The position numbers and the translations under genes were made by a program. A DNA stretch of 7,670 nucleotides, taken from NCBI GenBank assembly GCA_902836725.1, contig CADFRV010000114.1, positions 1-7,670 of the forward strand, written 5' to 3'. This DNA comes from Muribaculaceae bacterium. GTDB lineage: Bacteria > Bacteroidota > Bacteroidia > Bacteroidales > Muribaculaceae. Under the pieces are notes generated by a model. It had not been told where the DNA came from. It did not search any database and saw nothing but the letters and a program-made list of their open reading frames with translations. Every line of letters begins with the position of its first letter. The stretch's first letter is position 1. This document shows positions 1 through 6,731 of the stretch, piece by piece.

Positions 1-787
1 CATGAAACACCAGCGAACTCTCCCCCGGAGTGGCGGCCATAAAATATCCCCGGCATAACGGGCCGCTGAAAAGCTGCGCCCCGCTGCTTCCGCCTGCCAT
101 CAACGCATCGAGATAAGCGCACATCTCCACACTTATTGCCGAAACCGACGCCGTCACTATATCCCCCTCGTGAAGCGCATCGTCATCATCCTCCTCGGAA
201 AGATCCTTTCTAGAGGTAAGCATCGCCACATCCAGAACACCCTCGGCACTACCTGCGTCATTTTCCGTAATCCATTTATATGGTTCTCCATTACGATACA
301 CCCGCATCCAGTAACGCTCATCTGATTTTGCCGGATCATCAACAAACGAAACCTGAAGCACGGCCACATAGTCATATGGCATCTTGACCCATTCGAATTC
401 CATTCCGGTAATCTCCACGGGAGCCAGCATTTCAGCATCACTCTCATAAACATCCCCGCCATATTCTACCGTCAGACGATATGTCTGCCCTACTACTCCA
501 CCCTCATGACCGACAAAATACCCGCTGTCATCCGGCGACAGAATCATTTCGTCGCCCGACGAAATGTTTTCGAGCTTCACCACAGCGTCAGTCACATGCG
601 TGCCATCCATAGGTTCGCCCATAGGAGTGGCAAGAGTTACCGACACATTGCATCCCGCATCGGTCAGCACACCTTCTATCACCGGAAACGGCTGCATATC
701 ACGATACCTGAAATCAAGCTCTTTCTCACACGACACAAGCGACAGACCAAACATCACCAATGCCACATCAAACAATCTACGTATCAT
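1..787 (-). CDS. DUF4249-type outer-membrane lipoprotein, 3' end cut by window edge
   Basis: This is the first 262 codons of a leftward gene that is still open at position 1. The product starts MIRRLFDVALVMFGLSLVSC. This is a lipoprotein signal peptide with lipobox LVSC (Cys20) followed by EKELD, an acidic stretch of the kind linked to surface export in Bacteroidetes. The mature part has a beta-rich start (PVIEGVLTDAG, then a Gly/Asp-rich stretch) and late motifs around residues 240-250 (LFSGPLCRGYF). These resemble the DUF4249 family, whose members are usually about 270-400 residues, so much of the protein is present. DUF4249 proteins are typically encoded directly after a TonB-dependent receptor; here the gap to the receptor stop is 2 bp (TGACAATG), which suggests translational coupling. 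The likely role is a surface partner of that receptor in uptake, with unknown substrate. The family call rests on recall of its motifs and on context, not on a search. Confidence 0.8.
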   Translation of the reverse strand, partial: MIRRLFDVALVMFGLSLVSCEKELDFRYRDMQPFPVIEGVLTDAGCNVSVTLATPMGEPMDGTHVTDAVVKLENISSGDEMILSPDDSGYFVGHEGGVVGQTYRLTVEYGGDVYESDAEMLAPVEITGMEFEWVKMPYDYVAVLQVSFVDDPAKSDERYWMRVYRNGEPYKWITENDAGSAEGVLDVAMLTSRKDLSEEDDDDALHEGDIVTASVSAISVEMCAYLDALMAGGSSGAQLFSGPLCRGYFMAATPGESSLVFH

Positions 788-789
788 TG

Positions 790-2871
790 TCAGAATTTCA
801 AAGTATAAGACACAGACGGGATAACGCCATATAACGAACGCTGCACAGCGCGTGTGCCCGACGGTTTGGAGGGATCATCCTCAAAATAAATGATATACGG
901 ACTAAAATGGCAGTACGCGTTATAAACGCCAAACGCCCATACATAAGTGAACCGCTTCCCTTGCCGAGTGTATTGGGCCGACAGATCGAGACGATACGAT
1001 GCCGGAGTGCGGTAACCGTTGCGGCGGGAGTAATAATAGCATGTGGAGCCATCCAGTTCATACTTCATGTCGGGAGCCGTAATCGGGTTTCCGGAAGAGA
1101 ATGTCCACGAACCGGAAAGCTGCCAACGGCTATCCAATGCGAAAATCCCCACAATAGACGCCACATGCCTCCTGTCATTAGTCGCGTCGTACCACTCGCC
1201 CCCATTTATGCCGTCGATTTTCGTGAGAGTGCGCGACAGAGTGTAAGACACCCACCCCGTAAGGCGCCCTGTATTTTTTCTCATCATCAGCTCGAGGCCA
1301 TAGCTTCTCCCCTTCCCGCCCGATATCAGACTTTCGAGATTTATCTTTGAAAACATCGTGCTGCCATCCTTGTAATCGTAAACATGGTATATATCCTTAT
1401 AATATACTTCGGCCGACCATTCCAGAGCACCGCTGCCGGCCATTCCGGCATAAGACAGCCCATACTGCACCGCACGCGATGGCCTGACGGATGCCGACAC
1501 CAGAGCATATCTGTCAAACGGAAAGCTCGTGGCACTCGAGCGTACCGCGTGAATGTTCTGCGACGACACCCCGGCGCCAGCTTTTACAGCATGATTCCCG
1601 GAAATATCATATTTCACACTTACGCGAGGCTCGATATTGAAATAGGTCTTTCCTGAGAAATCCGGTACTGGCTCCACCGCATCCTCAAACTTGTGAAATC
1701 CCTTACCTGACAACGCAGAGGACGCAACGGCACGCACTCCCCCCTCCATAAAAAACCGCCCCAATTCCCCCTTGTAAGCCCCCCACAAGGCATTCTCCCA
1801 CAGCGAACGCACATCGCGGCTACGCATGCCATACATCTCGAACTCACCTGACTTAACCCTGAAAAGCTCCGACCTCGCACCGAATTCCACACCATGCAGA
1901 TCGGAAATATGACAGACAACCTTCTCGGAGACGGAGAAATCACGGATATACTCACGCAGTGACTGGCTCATGTCCATCAGATCCATCCCCATCTTCGTAG
2001 TATAATTCGTAGCGGATGCCACCGTCGAAAACCGCCAGCGATCGCCGCGTGACACATGCCATGACACCGAGCCGGCCACATTCCCCCATCTCATATCCAT
2101 AAGATCGGTGATACCCATATTGTCACGGCCGCCGATGAAAGCCACATCCACAATCTCCCCGCTTCGCGGCATCCAGCGCAACTTAGCCGTAATGTCATAG
2201 AAATTCATCTCCGTATCGCGGTACGGCGGTATCATCTTAAGAAACATATCCACATACGACCGCCTTGCCGTAACGGCAAAAGAGAGCCTGTCTTTCACCA
2301 CCGGACCTTCAGCCTTGATTTTGGCGGCAAGGATCCCCACCGTTCCCGCGCCATGGAAAGACTCCATATCGCCCGGTGCCAGCGATGTCTCAAGCACACC
2401 CGCCGTCGCGTCGCCATACGACGCGGGAAAAGGCCCCTTGAAAAGTGTGGCTCTTCCCAGGGCATTGTCATTGAAGGAGGAGAATATGCCCATCACATGG
2501 GTAGGATTATACAGCGTGGCGCCGTCGAGAGTGACAAGATTCTGCGCCGAAGTGCCCCCTCTCACCTCAAATCCTCCCGCACCCTCCCCTTCGGAGTGTA
2601 CTCCAGGCATAAGGGAGATCGACTTTATGATATCGTTTTCCCCGAACAATGCCGGCGTGGAGGCAAGGCGTGAAAGCTCAAGCCGCTCAGCACCGATCTG
2701 CACCGCCGACACACGATCGCGGGCAGAACGGCCCGTCACCACCACTTCCCCGAGCGACTGGTCGGCGATACTGTCTGTGTCATGCGCCTCACCCGGTAGC
2801 TCACCGGCACGCGCGACCATACAGGCAGCAGTTATTCCCGCACCAATAAAAATAACAATACGTTTTACCAT
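790..2871 (-). CDS. TonB-dependent outer-membrane receptor, short N-terminus
   Basis: A 693-residue TonB-dependent receptor, expected to import an unknown ligand across the outer membrane using TonB/ExbBD energy. Residues 1-22 form a signal peptide (MVKRIVIFIG..., cleavage likely after ARA). Residues 40-47 (LGEVVVTG) are a typical TonB-box-like segment. The plug domain spans about residues 55-165 and has the landmarks IIKSISLMPGV (81-91), FEVRGG (101-106), LVTLDGATLYNP (112-123) and FPASYGDATAGVLE (148-161). The rest is a beta-barrel rich in aromatic residues that ends in YTLKF with terminal Phe, as expected for BamA-dependent insertion. The frame stays open upstream to an ATG at 2919, but that codon lies inside the promoter spacer and would put 16 residues before the signal peptide, so the start at 2871 is chosen. 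Many receptors paired with DUF4249 carry a carboxypeptidase-regulatory-like N-terminal domain; this one has none, and no STN domain either. Confidence 0.93.
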   Translation of the reverse strand: MVKRIVIFIGAGITAACMVARAGELPGEAHDTDSIADQSLGEVVVTGRSARDRVSAVQIGAERLELSRLASTPALFGENDIIKSISLMPGVHSEGEGAGGFEVRGGTSAQNLVTLDGATLYNPTHVMGIFSSFNDNALGRATLFKGPFPASYGDATAGVLETSLAPGDMESFHGAGTVGILAAKIKAEGPVVKDRLSFAVTARRSYVDMFLKMIPPYRDTEMNFYDITAKLRWMPRSGEIVDVAFIGGRDNMGITDLMDMRWGNVAGSVSWHVSRGDRWRFSTVASATNYTTKMGMDLMDMSQSLREYIRDFSVSEKVVCHISDLHGVEFGARSELFRVKSGEFEMYGMRSRDVRSLWENALWGAYKGELGRFFMEGGVRAVASSALSGKGFHKFEDAVEPVPDFSGKTYFNIEPRVSVKYDISGNHAVKAGAGVSSQNIHAVRSSATSFPFDRYALVSASVRPSRAVQYGLSYAGMAGSGALEWSAEVYYKDIYHVYDYKDGSTMFSKINLESLISGGKGRSYGLELMMRKNTGRLTGWVSYTLSRTLTKIDGINGGEWYDATNDRRHVASIVGIFALDSRWQLSGSWTFSSGNPITAPDMKYELDGSTCYYYSRRNGYRTPASYRLDLSAQYTRQGKRFTYVWAFGVYNAYCHFSPYIIYFEDDPSKPSGTRAVQRSLYGVIPSVSYTLKF

Positions 2872-2900
2872 CAGAAAATTGAAAACCCGTTTTCTGAGTG

Positions 2901-2932
2901 CAAAATTAATACAGACCATTCATTATAACAAA
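2901..2932 (-). promoter_or_regulatory. Bacteroides-type promoter of the receptor/DUF4249 operon
   Basis: Read on the minus strand, TTTG (2929-2932) is followed after exactly 20 bp by TAATTTTG (2901-2908). Both match the Bacteroidetes primary sigma consensus TTTG, 19-21 bp, TAnnTTTG. Transcription should begin a few bases downstream, near 2895, giving a leader of about 25 nt before the ATG at 2871. The promoter lies about 50 bp past the stop codon of the upstream lipoprotein gene, so the receptor operon can be expressed independently of it. Confidence 0.75.
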
Positions 2933-2982
2933 TCCAGGGCATGACATCCTTCCACCCGTCTGTACTCATAACACATAGCCGT

Positions 2983-4440
2983 TTATAAGCCGGCCATACG
3001 GTTGTAGCGTGCATGAAGATCGGGGAGCTGCGGCATATTCAGCAGAGCCTTCAAAGCCGGCATACCGGTGCCGTTGAACGAGATCCGTGCGTTCCATTCC
3101 ATCGTCTCCACAAATACCTTGAAGGTAAGACCGTAGTCCAGTCCCCATGCTTTGGAAAGCACACTCCCCGTGGGGATATCCACCACTATGGCCGCACGTT
3201 TACCGGTGAAATCATCCGTAAAACCGTTGTTACAATTACCGGAGATCTCGCGATTGGAAGAGAACAGCAGGCATCCGTCATATGTGCCGAAATAATAATT
3301 ATCCGTATCGGTAAAATATTCCCACTGGGTATCAGAGATTTTTTCAAGCCGGCTGCCGGCCTTCTCCATGTACTGGTCGAGTCCTACAGCTATCTGGTCC
3401 TGGGGCACATGCACCATAGTCTCCACCGCCCATGAACCCGGTGTCTGCTCCCTTACAGCCTCCGGATTGCCCGATACCGGCATGGCATACAGTGATGTAG
3501 TGCCATCGGCCTGAGACAGATACAGAGGTGCGAAACGCCCCAACAGCATACTCAGGCCGCGCACATTGCCGTGAAACCGCCCGAAAGCCAGCACCACAGA
3601 CGCTCCCTCTGGAGTATATCTGAGGAAATCAGTATTTATCTCATCGAAGTTGGCGCCGATACTGTCTGTCTTCCCGTCGCGGTCCATCACTTCCCCGATC
3701 ACCGACACCGACTGACGTGTCACATTGAACGATACACAAAGCCATTTCGACTTACCGCCGAGATAACTGAGCATGGAATTGCCGCAGTTGATAGCCAGAT
3801 TCGAGGCATAGGGTCGTTCGAGAAATTCATCTATCCCGATCAAAGTGCCGAAATGACTGTTGCGTGCTTTGGCTCCGGACGCAAGCACTGTCATAAGATC
3901 AGGACCGAGAATGCAATGCCGTCCGTCATCATCAACTACAGCCACCACCCCGCCTATATTGCAGAACGTCACCCCCTCGGCATCCTCCTCCAGACGGCCC
4001 GTGTCGGAAACGTTCCCGAGCGCCTCTTCCACTTTCTTTCCGTCGAGTACATCAAGCAGGATCATATCTCGTCCGTCTGCTGTCGTATAATTGACCATTC
4101 TTGAAAAGTCCACCGCATTTCCGGCGGCAAGGAGCGCCACCAAGGCATCGCGGTAATCAGGCTCCGCCATAAGTGAAAGCACTTTCGCCGCGTCGGGCAG
4201 CAGCTTTCCGCCACTTACGGGAGTCGGGCATCCGGCTTCAGTCATAAGCCGGCTCAGATTGACAGTCCTTACAACCACCGCATCGTCGGGCACAAGTCTT
4301 ACAAGCGATTCCATCGGGGTATGTCTGTCGGCACACGACTGGGATAACACTGCCACAACAGCCACAGCCAGAAAAGCCATACGTGCCCCCGCCCGCACGG
4401 CGTTCCTGATACATCCTGCAAAACCAAAACCATGTATCAT
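2983..4440 (-). CDS. Probable lipoprotein of unknown function (DUF4836/DUF3352-like outline)
   Basis: A 485-residue secreted protein that I do not firmly recognise. The N-terminus has Arg12, Arg16 and Arg20, then a hydrophobic run (MAFLAVAVVAVLSQSC), ending at Cys36 in a loose lipobox, so a lipid-anchored envelope protein is likely. The start at 4440 is preferred over Met21 because only the longer form supplies a basic n-region. The mature protein opens with LVRLVPDDAVVVRTVNLSRL, a layout resembling Bacteroidales DUF4836 and the looser DUF3352 group (roughly 500-residue proteins that begin with 'P-D-A-x-V-V' and a 'vnL..L' strand). It then alternates beta-strand and helix segments, with no catalytic motif that I can identify. 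It lies 71 bp downstream of the cation-efflux gene on the same strand, with no convincing promoter between, so co-transcription is plausible. The gene is certain; the family assignment is weak. Confidence 0.85.
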   Translation of the reverse strand: MIHGFGFAGCIRNAVRAGARMAFLAVAVVAVLSQSCADRHTPMESLVRLVPDDAVVVRTVNLSRLMTEAGCPTPVSGGKLLPDAAKVLSLMAEPDYRDALVALLAAGNAVDFSRMVNYTTADGRDMILLDVLDGKKVEEALGNVSDTGRLEEDAEGVTFCNIGGVVAVVDDDGRHCILGPDLMTVLASGAKARNSHFGTLIGIDEFLERPYASNLAINCGNSMLSYLGGKSKWLCVSFNVTRQSVSVIGEVMDRDGKTDSIGANFDEINTDFLRYTPEGASVVLAFGRFHGNVRGLSMLLGRFAPLYLSQADGTTSLYAMPVSGNPEAVREQTPGSWAVETMVHVPQDQIAVGLDQYMEKAGSRLEKISDTQWEYFTDTDNYYFGTYDGCLLFSSNREISGNCNNGFTDDFTGKRAAIVVDIPTGSVLSKAWGLDYGLTFKVFVETMEWNARISFNGTGMPALKALLNMPQLPDLHARYNRMAGL

Positions 4441-4511
4441 ATCCGATAATCAAATTCTCTGTTAACAATATGCCGGGAAATCAATCCATACAGCCGACAT
4501 AAGTATAACAT

Positions 4512-5471
4512 TCATTCACACATATTGTTCCGTCCCACAGGCTGCCCGAGATACGGCTCCACATGTATGTTCACCATCATACCGTTTCCATAAGCATCCC
4601 GGAGCCTTTTCTCTACTTCCGAAGCTATGCGATGGCCGCTCACCACCGTGATATCCGGATCAACCTTTATGTGAAAATCAAGTATCATGCGGTCGCCGTT
4701 TCTCCGCGACGCAAAACGGTGGAACGCTTTTACACCGGGGGTGCAGCCTATCACCTCATACATCCCTTCCACTATGTCGCCCGGAAGCGACTCCTCCAAC
4801 AGCTCCTTTACGGCAGGAGTGCCTATCTGAAACGCCACTATTATAATAAACACGCTCACCACCATCGCCGCGATAGGATCGAGCACCCTCCATGCAGGTC
4901 CCAGAAACATGGCTCCACCTATACCGGCAAGAGTGGCAAGCGACGACAGGGCGTCGCTGCGATGATGCCATGCATTCGCCACCACCACGGCCGACTGTAT
5001 CCTCTCACCCACACGACGGGTATACCGGTAAAGCCATTCTTTGGATATTATAGAGACTACCGCCATAATCAGCGCCAGCCATGTAGGACTCTCGAGATGG
5101 TGCCCGTGAAAAGACCCCCACGTTTTCTCAGCGCCGTCCACAAGAAACATCACCCCCACAATCCCGAGTATCAGCGCCACAAGCATAGTGGCGAAAGTCT
5201 CGTATTTCCCGTGTCCGTACTGATAGCGGTCATTGGCCTTGCGCCTGGCCACCCCGACAAAAACTATCACAATTATATCGGTGATAAAATCGGAAAAGGA
5301 GTGTATGCCGTCAGCAAGCATGGCAGATGACCGGCCGAAGATACCTGCTGCTACTTTTCCCGCTCCGAGCGCAGCGTTGATCCAGAAACCAAGCCACGTC
5401 ACACGCCTGGCACTCCTCACCACCTCGCGGTCCGCACCCGATAGTCCGTCTGTTTTTATGCCATCTGACAT
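4512..5471 (-). CDS. Cation diffusion facilitator (Zn2+/Fe2+-type efflux transporter)
   Basis: A 319-residue inner-membrane metal/proton antiporter of the CDF family, full length for the FieF/CzcD type. The transmembrane metal site is visible as HxxxD in TM2 (His57-Ser-Phe-Ser-Asp61, in LADGIHSFSD) and HxxxD in TM5 (His169 to Asp173, in NAWHHRSD). The His-containing TM2 site suggests zinc preference; manganese-type members usually have DxxxD. The loop motif YGHGKYE (85-91), conserved after TM2, is also present. About six hydrophobic segments occupy residues 24-215. The C-terminal cytoplasmic domain (about 222-306) has the usual ferredoxin-like pattern with candidate metal ligands His267, His280, His303 and Glu305 (in NIHVEP). 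It has its own promoter at 5522-5553, diverges from the sigma-factor operon, and probably leads a two-gene unit with the lipoprotein gene. The precise metal cannot be told from sequence alone. Confidence 0.95.
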   Translation of the reverse strand: MSDGIKTDGLSGADREVVRSARRVTWLGFWINAALGAGKVAAGIFGRSSAMLADGIHSFSDFITDIIVIVFVGVARRKANDRYQYGHGKYETFATMLVALILGIVGVMFLVDGAEKTWGSFHGHHLESPTWLALIMAVVSIISKEWLYRYTRRVGERIQSAVVVANAWHHRSDALSSLATLAGIGGAMFLGPAWRVLDPIAAMVVSVFIIIVAFQIGTPAVKELLEESLPGDIVEGMYEVIGCTPGVKAFHRFASRRNGDRMILDFHIKVDPDITVVSGHRIASEVEKRLRDAYGNGMMVNIHVEPYLGQPVGRNNMCE

Positions 5472-5491
5472 ACGACACTGTTATATTAAAG

Positions 5492-5504
5492 GATAAAACT
5501 TATC
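5492..5504. promoter_or_regulatory. Small inverted repeat in the transporter leader, possible operator
   Basis: GATAA-AAC-TTATC is a perfect 5-3-5 inverted repeat, about 12-24 nt downstream of the predicted transcription start of the cation-efflux gene and 20 bp before its start codon. That position would suit a repressor site. The repeat is short and AT-rich, so chance occurrence is quite possible, and it matches no metalloregulator site that I know. Confidence 0.25.
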
Positions 5505-5521
5505 ACCATATAAAAACGGCA

Positions 5522-5553
5522 CAAAGTTACCGCTATTCCTATGAATTAACAAC
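5522..5553 (-). promoter_or_regulatory. Bacteroides-type promoter of the cation-efflux gene
   Basis: On the minus strand, GTTG (5550-5553, three of four bases of the -33 element) is followed after 20 bp by TAACTTTG (5522-5529), a full match to TAnnTTTG. Transcription would start near 5516, leaving a leader of roughly 45 nt before the ATG at 5471. Spacing and position are as expected for the Bacteroidetes housekeeping sigma factor. Confidence 0.65.
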
Positions 5554-5757
5554 AATTTGCAATCACATTTCGTTTTCACCCAAAGGCAAAAAGGCCGTAT
5601 ATGCCGCTACTCCGCGTGCAAAGCATACTTATAGCCAACACATTACGTCCATCTGTCTGAAACCGGTATGAAAAAGAGGAGGCCATGCGAATCTTTTTCT
5701 TTAAAATTTTACCTGAAGCCGATTTCGGGGTCTTAATAGTGTACGACGCAACAAACA
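5554..5757. other. Divergent intergenic region upstream of the sigma-factor operon
   Basis: About 200 bp without a credible gene. No rightward TTTG/TAnnTTTG promoter can be found, although the sigma operon must start here. A weak 8-bp inverted repeat (GAAAAAGA at 5670-5677 pairing with TCTTTTTC at 5692-5699) lies about 60 bp before the sigma-factor ATG and is followed by AT-rich sequence. The lack of a housekeeping promoter would fit transcription by an alternative sigma factor, including autoregulation, but no second promoter type was identified. Confidence 0.4.
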
Positions 5758-6300
5758 ATGAAATACAGCATAAAAGAAATATCCGACACACTCGGGAAGA
5801 ATCCAGATGAAGGTTTCCGCATGCTCGTCAATTCCTTCATGGAACCGGTATATCATCATGTGCGCCGTCTGGTTGAGAATCATGCCGATGCCCAGGACAT
5901 AACCCAGGAGACTTTCGTAAAGGCATACCGCTCAATAGGAAGTCTTCGCGAATACAAGTCGCTCCCCTCCTGGCTCATGCGCATCGCCACCAACGAAGCG
6001 CTCAGGTTCATGCAGCGCAACAGAGAACATCATCTTCCGATAGACGACGCCGAGAACGCCGAAGTGCAATCCCTGGCAGCTAACGAATACTTCGATTATT
6101 CCGATCTCGAGGCGGTAAAGCTCCAGAAGGCCATACATACACTGCCACCCAAGCAGCAGGCCGCCTTCAACCTCAGATACTACGATGATCTCAACTATGA
6201 TGAAATCGCCGACATACTCGGATCATCGCCTCAAAGTGTAAAAGTCAACTACAACATTGCAAAACAGAAAATAATAGATTATATGAACCGGGAAGACTGA
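5758..6300 (+). CDS. ECF-type RNA polymerase sigma factor
   Basis: A 180-residue sigma-70 family protein of the extracytoplasmic-function group, with only regions 2 and 4. Region 2 covers about residues 18-90: DAQDITQETFVKAY (44-57) is the core-binding helix pattern and SWLMRIATNEALRFMQR (71-87) the -10 recognition helix. Region 4 covers about 122-176: LPPKQQAAFNLRYYDDLNYDEI leads into the helix-turn-helix (ADILGSSPQSVKVNYNIAKQKI), which would read the -35 element. A linker of about 30 acidic residues joins the two. An in-frame stop (TAG, 5737-5739) lies 18 bp upstream, so the start is well constrained. It is the first gene of a three-gene rightward unit whose second product is the likely anti-sigma factor. 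There is no C-terminal extension, so control is probably by sequestration at the membrane. Confidence 0.96.
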   Translation: MKYSIKEISDTLGKNPDEGFRMLVNSFMEPVYHHVRRLVENHADAQDITQETFVKAYRSIGSLREYKSLPSWLMRIATNEALRFMQRNREHHLPIDDAENAEVQSLAANEYFDYSDLEAVKLQKAIHTLPPKQQAAFNLRYYDDLNYDEIADILGSSPQSVKVNYNIAKQKIIDYMNRED

Positions 6301-6355
6301 CAGCAATGGCTTCCTCCCATGTAAGCAAAACAACAAAAACTATAATATAAAGAGT

Positions 6356-6700
6356 ATGACTAATTTCGACTTAGACAAAGCCACACGACAGACACCATAT
6401 ACGGTTCCCGAAGGTTTTTTCGAAAGCCTCGAGAAAGAAATACTTTCCAGAACATGCGATGCGCCATCACAGCCGGCAAAGCAACGCAAGCTCAGAGCAT
6501 TGCCACGCTTCATACGTGTCGGCCTCTCCGCGGCTGCGGCAATAGCAGTGGCAGCAGCCATCGGAATAGGAGTGTACAACACCGCACCGACCGAGCAACT
6601 GACCACCGACCAGGCGTTTGCAGCACTGTCGTCCAACGACCAGGACTATCTGCTTGATTGCTATGACAACGACCGCATGCTCGAAGCATATCTCTATTGA
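6356..6700 (+). CDS. Small single-span membrane protein, putative anti-sigma factor
   Basis: A 114-residue protein 55 bp behind the sigma-factor gene. Residues 1-54 are polar and probably cytoplasmic; they include TPYTVPEGFFESLEKEIL (13-30), a 'VPEG-F/Y-F-E-L' signature often seen in small Bacteroidales proteins encoded next to ECF sigma factors. A basic stretch (KQRKLRALPRFIR, 42-54) precedes one Ala-rich membrane helix (about 56-74), followed by a periplasmic tail of about 40 acidic residues. By the positive-inside rule the N-terminus is cytoplasmic, where it could bind the sigma factor. It lacks the HxxxCxxC motif of zinc-binding anti-sigma factors; its two Cys (34, 102) would lie on opposite sides of the membrane. 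Anti-sigma function is inferred from topology and gene order, not from a recognised domain. Confidence 0.85.
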   Translation: MTNFDLDKATRQTPYTVPEGFFESLEKEILSRTCDAPSQPAKQRKLRALPRFIRVGLSAAAAIAVAAAIGIGVYNTAPTEQLTTDQAFAALSSNDQDYLLDCYDNDRMLEAYLY

Positions 6701-6731
6701 AAATGAAAATAATTTTTTAAACCATAATCAT

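Noticed and set aside
2315..2944. A 209-codon plus-strand reading frame opposite the start of the receptor gene
   Set aside because: It lies antisense to a certain receptor gene with signal peptide and plug motifs, has no recognisable domain, and covers the receptor promoter. It is a by-product of the coding strand's composition.
3571..4104. A 177-codon plus-strand frame opposite the lipoprotein gene
   Set aside because: It is His/Arg/Pro-rich with no domain, and is antisense to a frame with a good signal peptide and longer length.
4446..4453. A possible -7 element (AGAATTTG) just upstream of the lipoprotein gene
   Set aside because: It lacks the TA pair and has no TTTG at 19-21 bp, and would leave almost no leader before the ATG at 4440.
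4563..5330. A 255-codon plus-strand frame opposite the cation-efflux gene
   Set aside because: Basic and His/Tyr-rich translation with no family resemblance; the opposite strand encodes a complete CDF transporter with both metal motifs.
5670..5699. An 8-bp inverted repeat ahead of the sigma-factor gene, considered as a terminator
   Set aside because: The stem is A/T-rich (six of eight pairs) with a 14-nt loop, no gene ends before it on the plus strand, and it would block the sigma operon itself.
5685..5810. A 41-codon frame preceded by AGGAGG and overlapping the start of the sigma-factor gene
   Set aside because: The AGGAGG is only 2 nt from the ATG, too close to work, and Bacteroidota seldom rely on such sites. 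The peptide has no features apart from an Ile/Phe-rich start, and the frame overlaps a certain gene.
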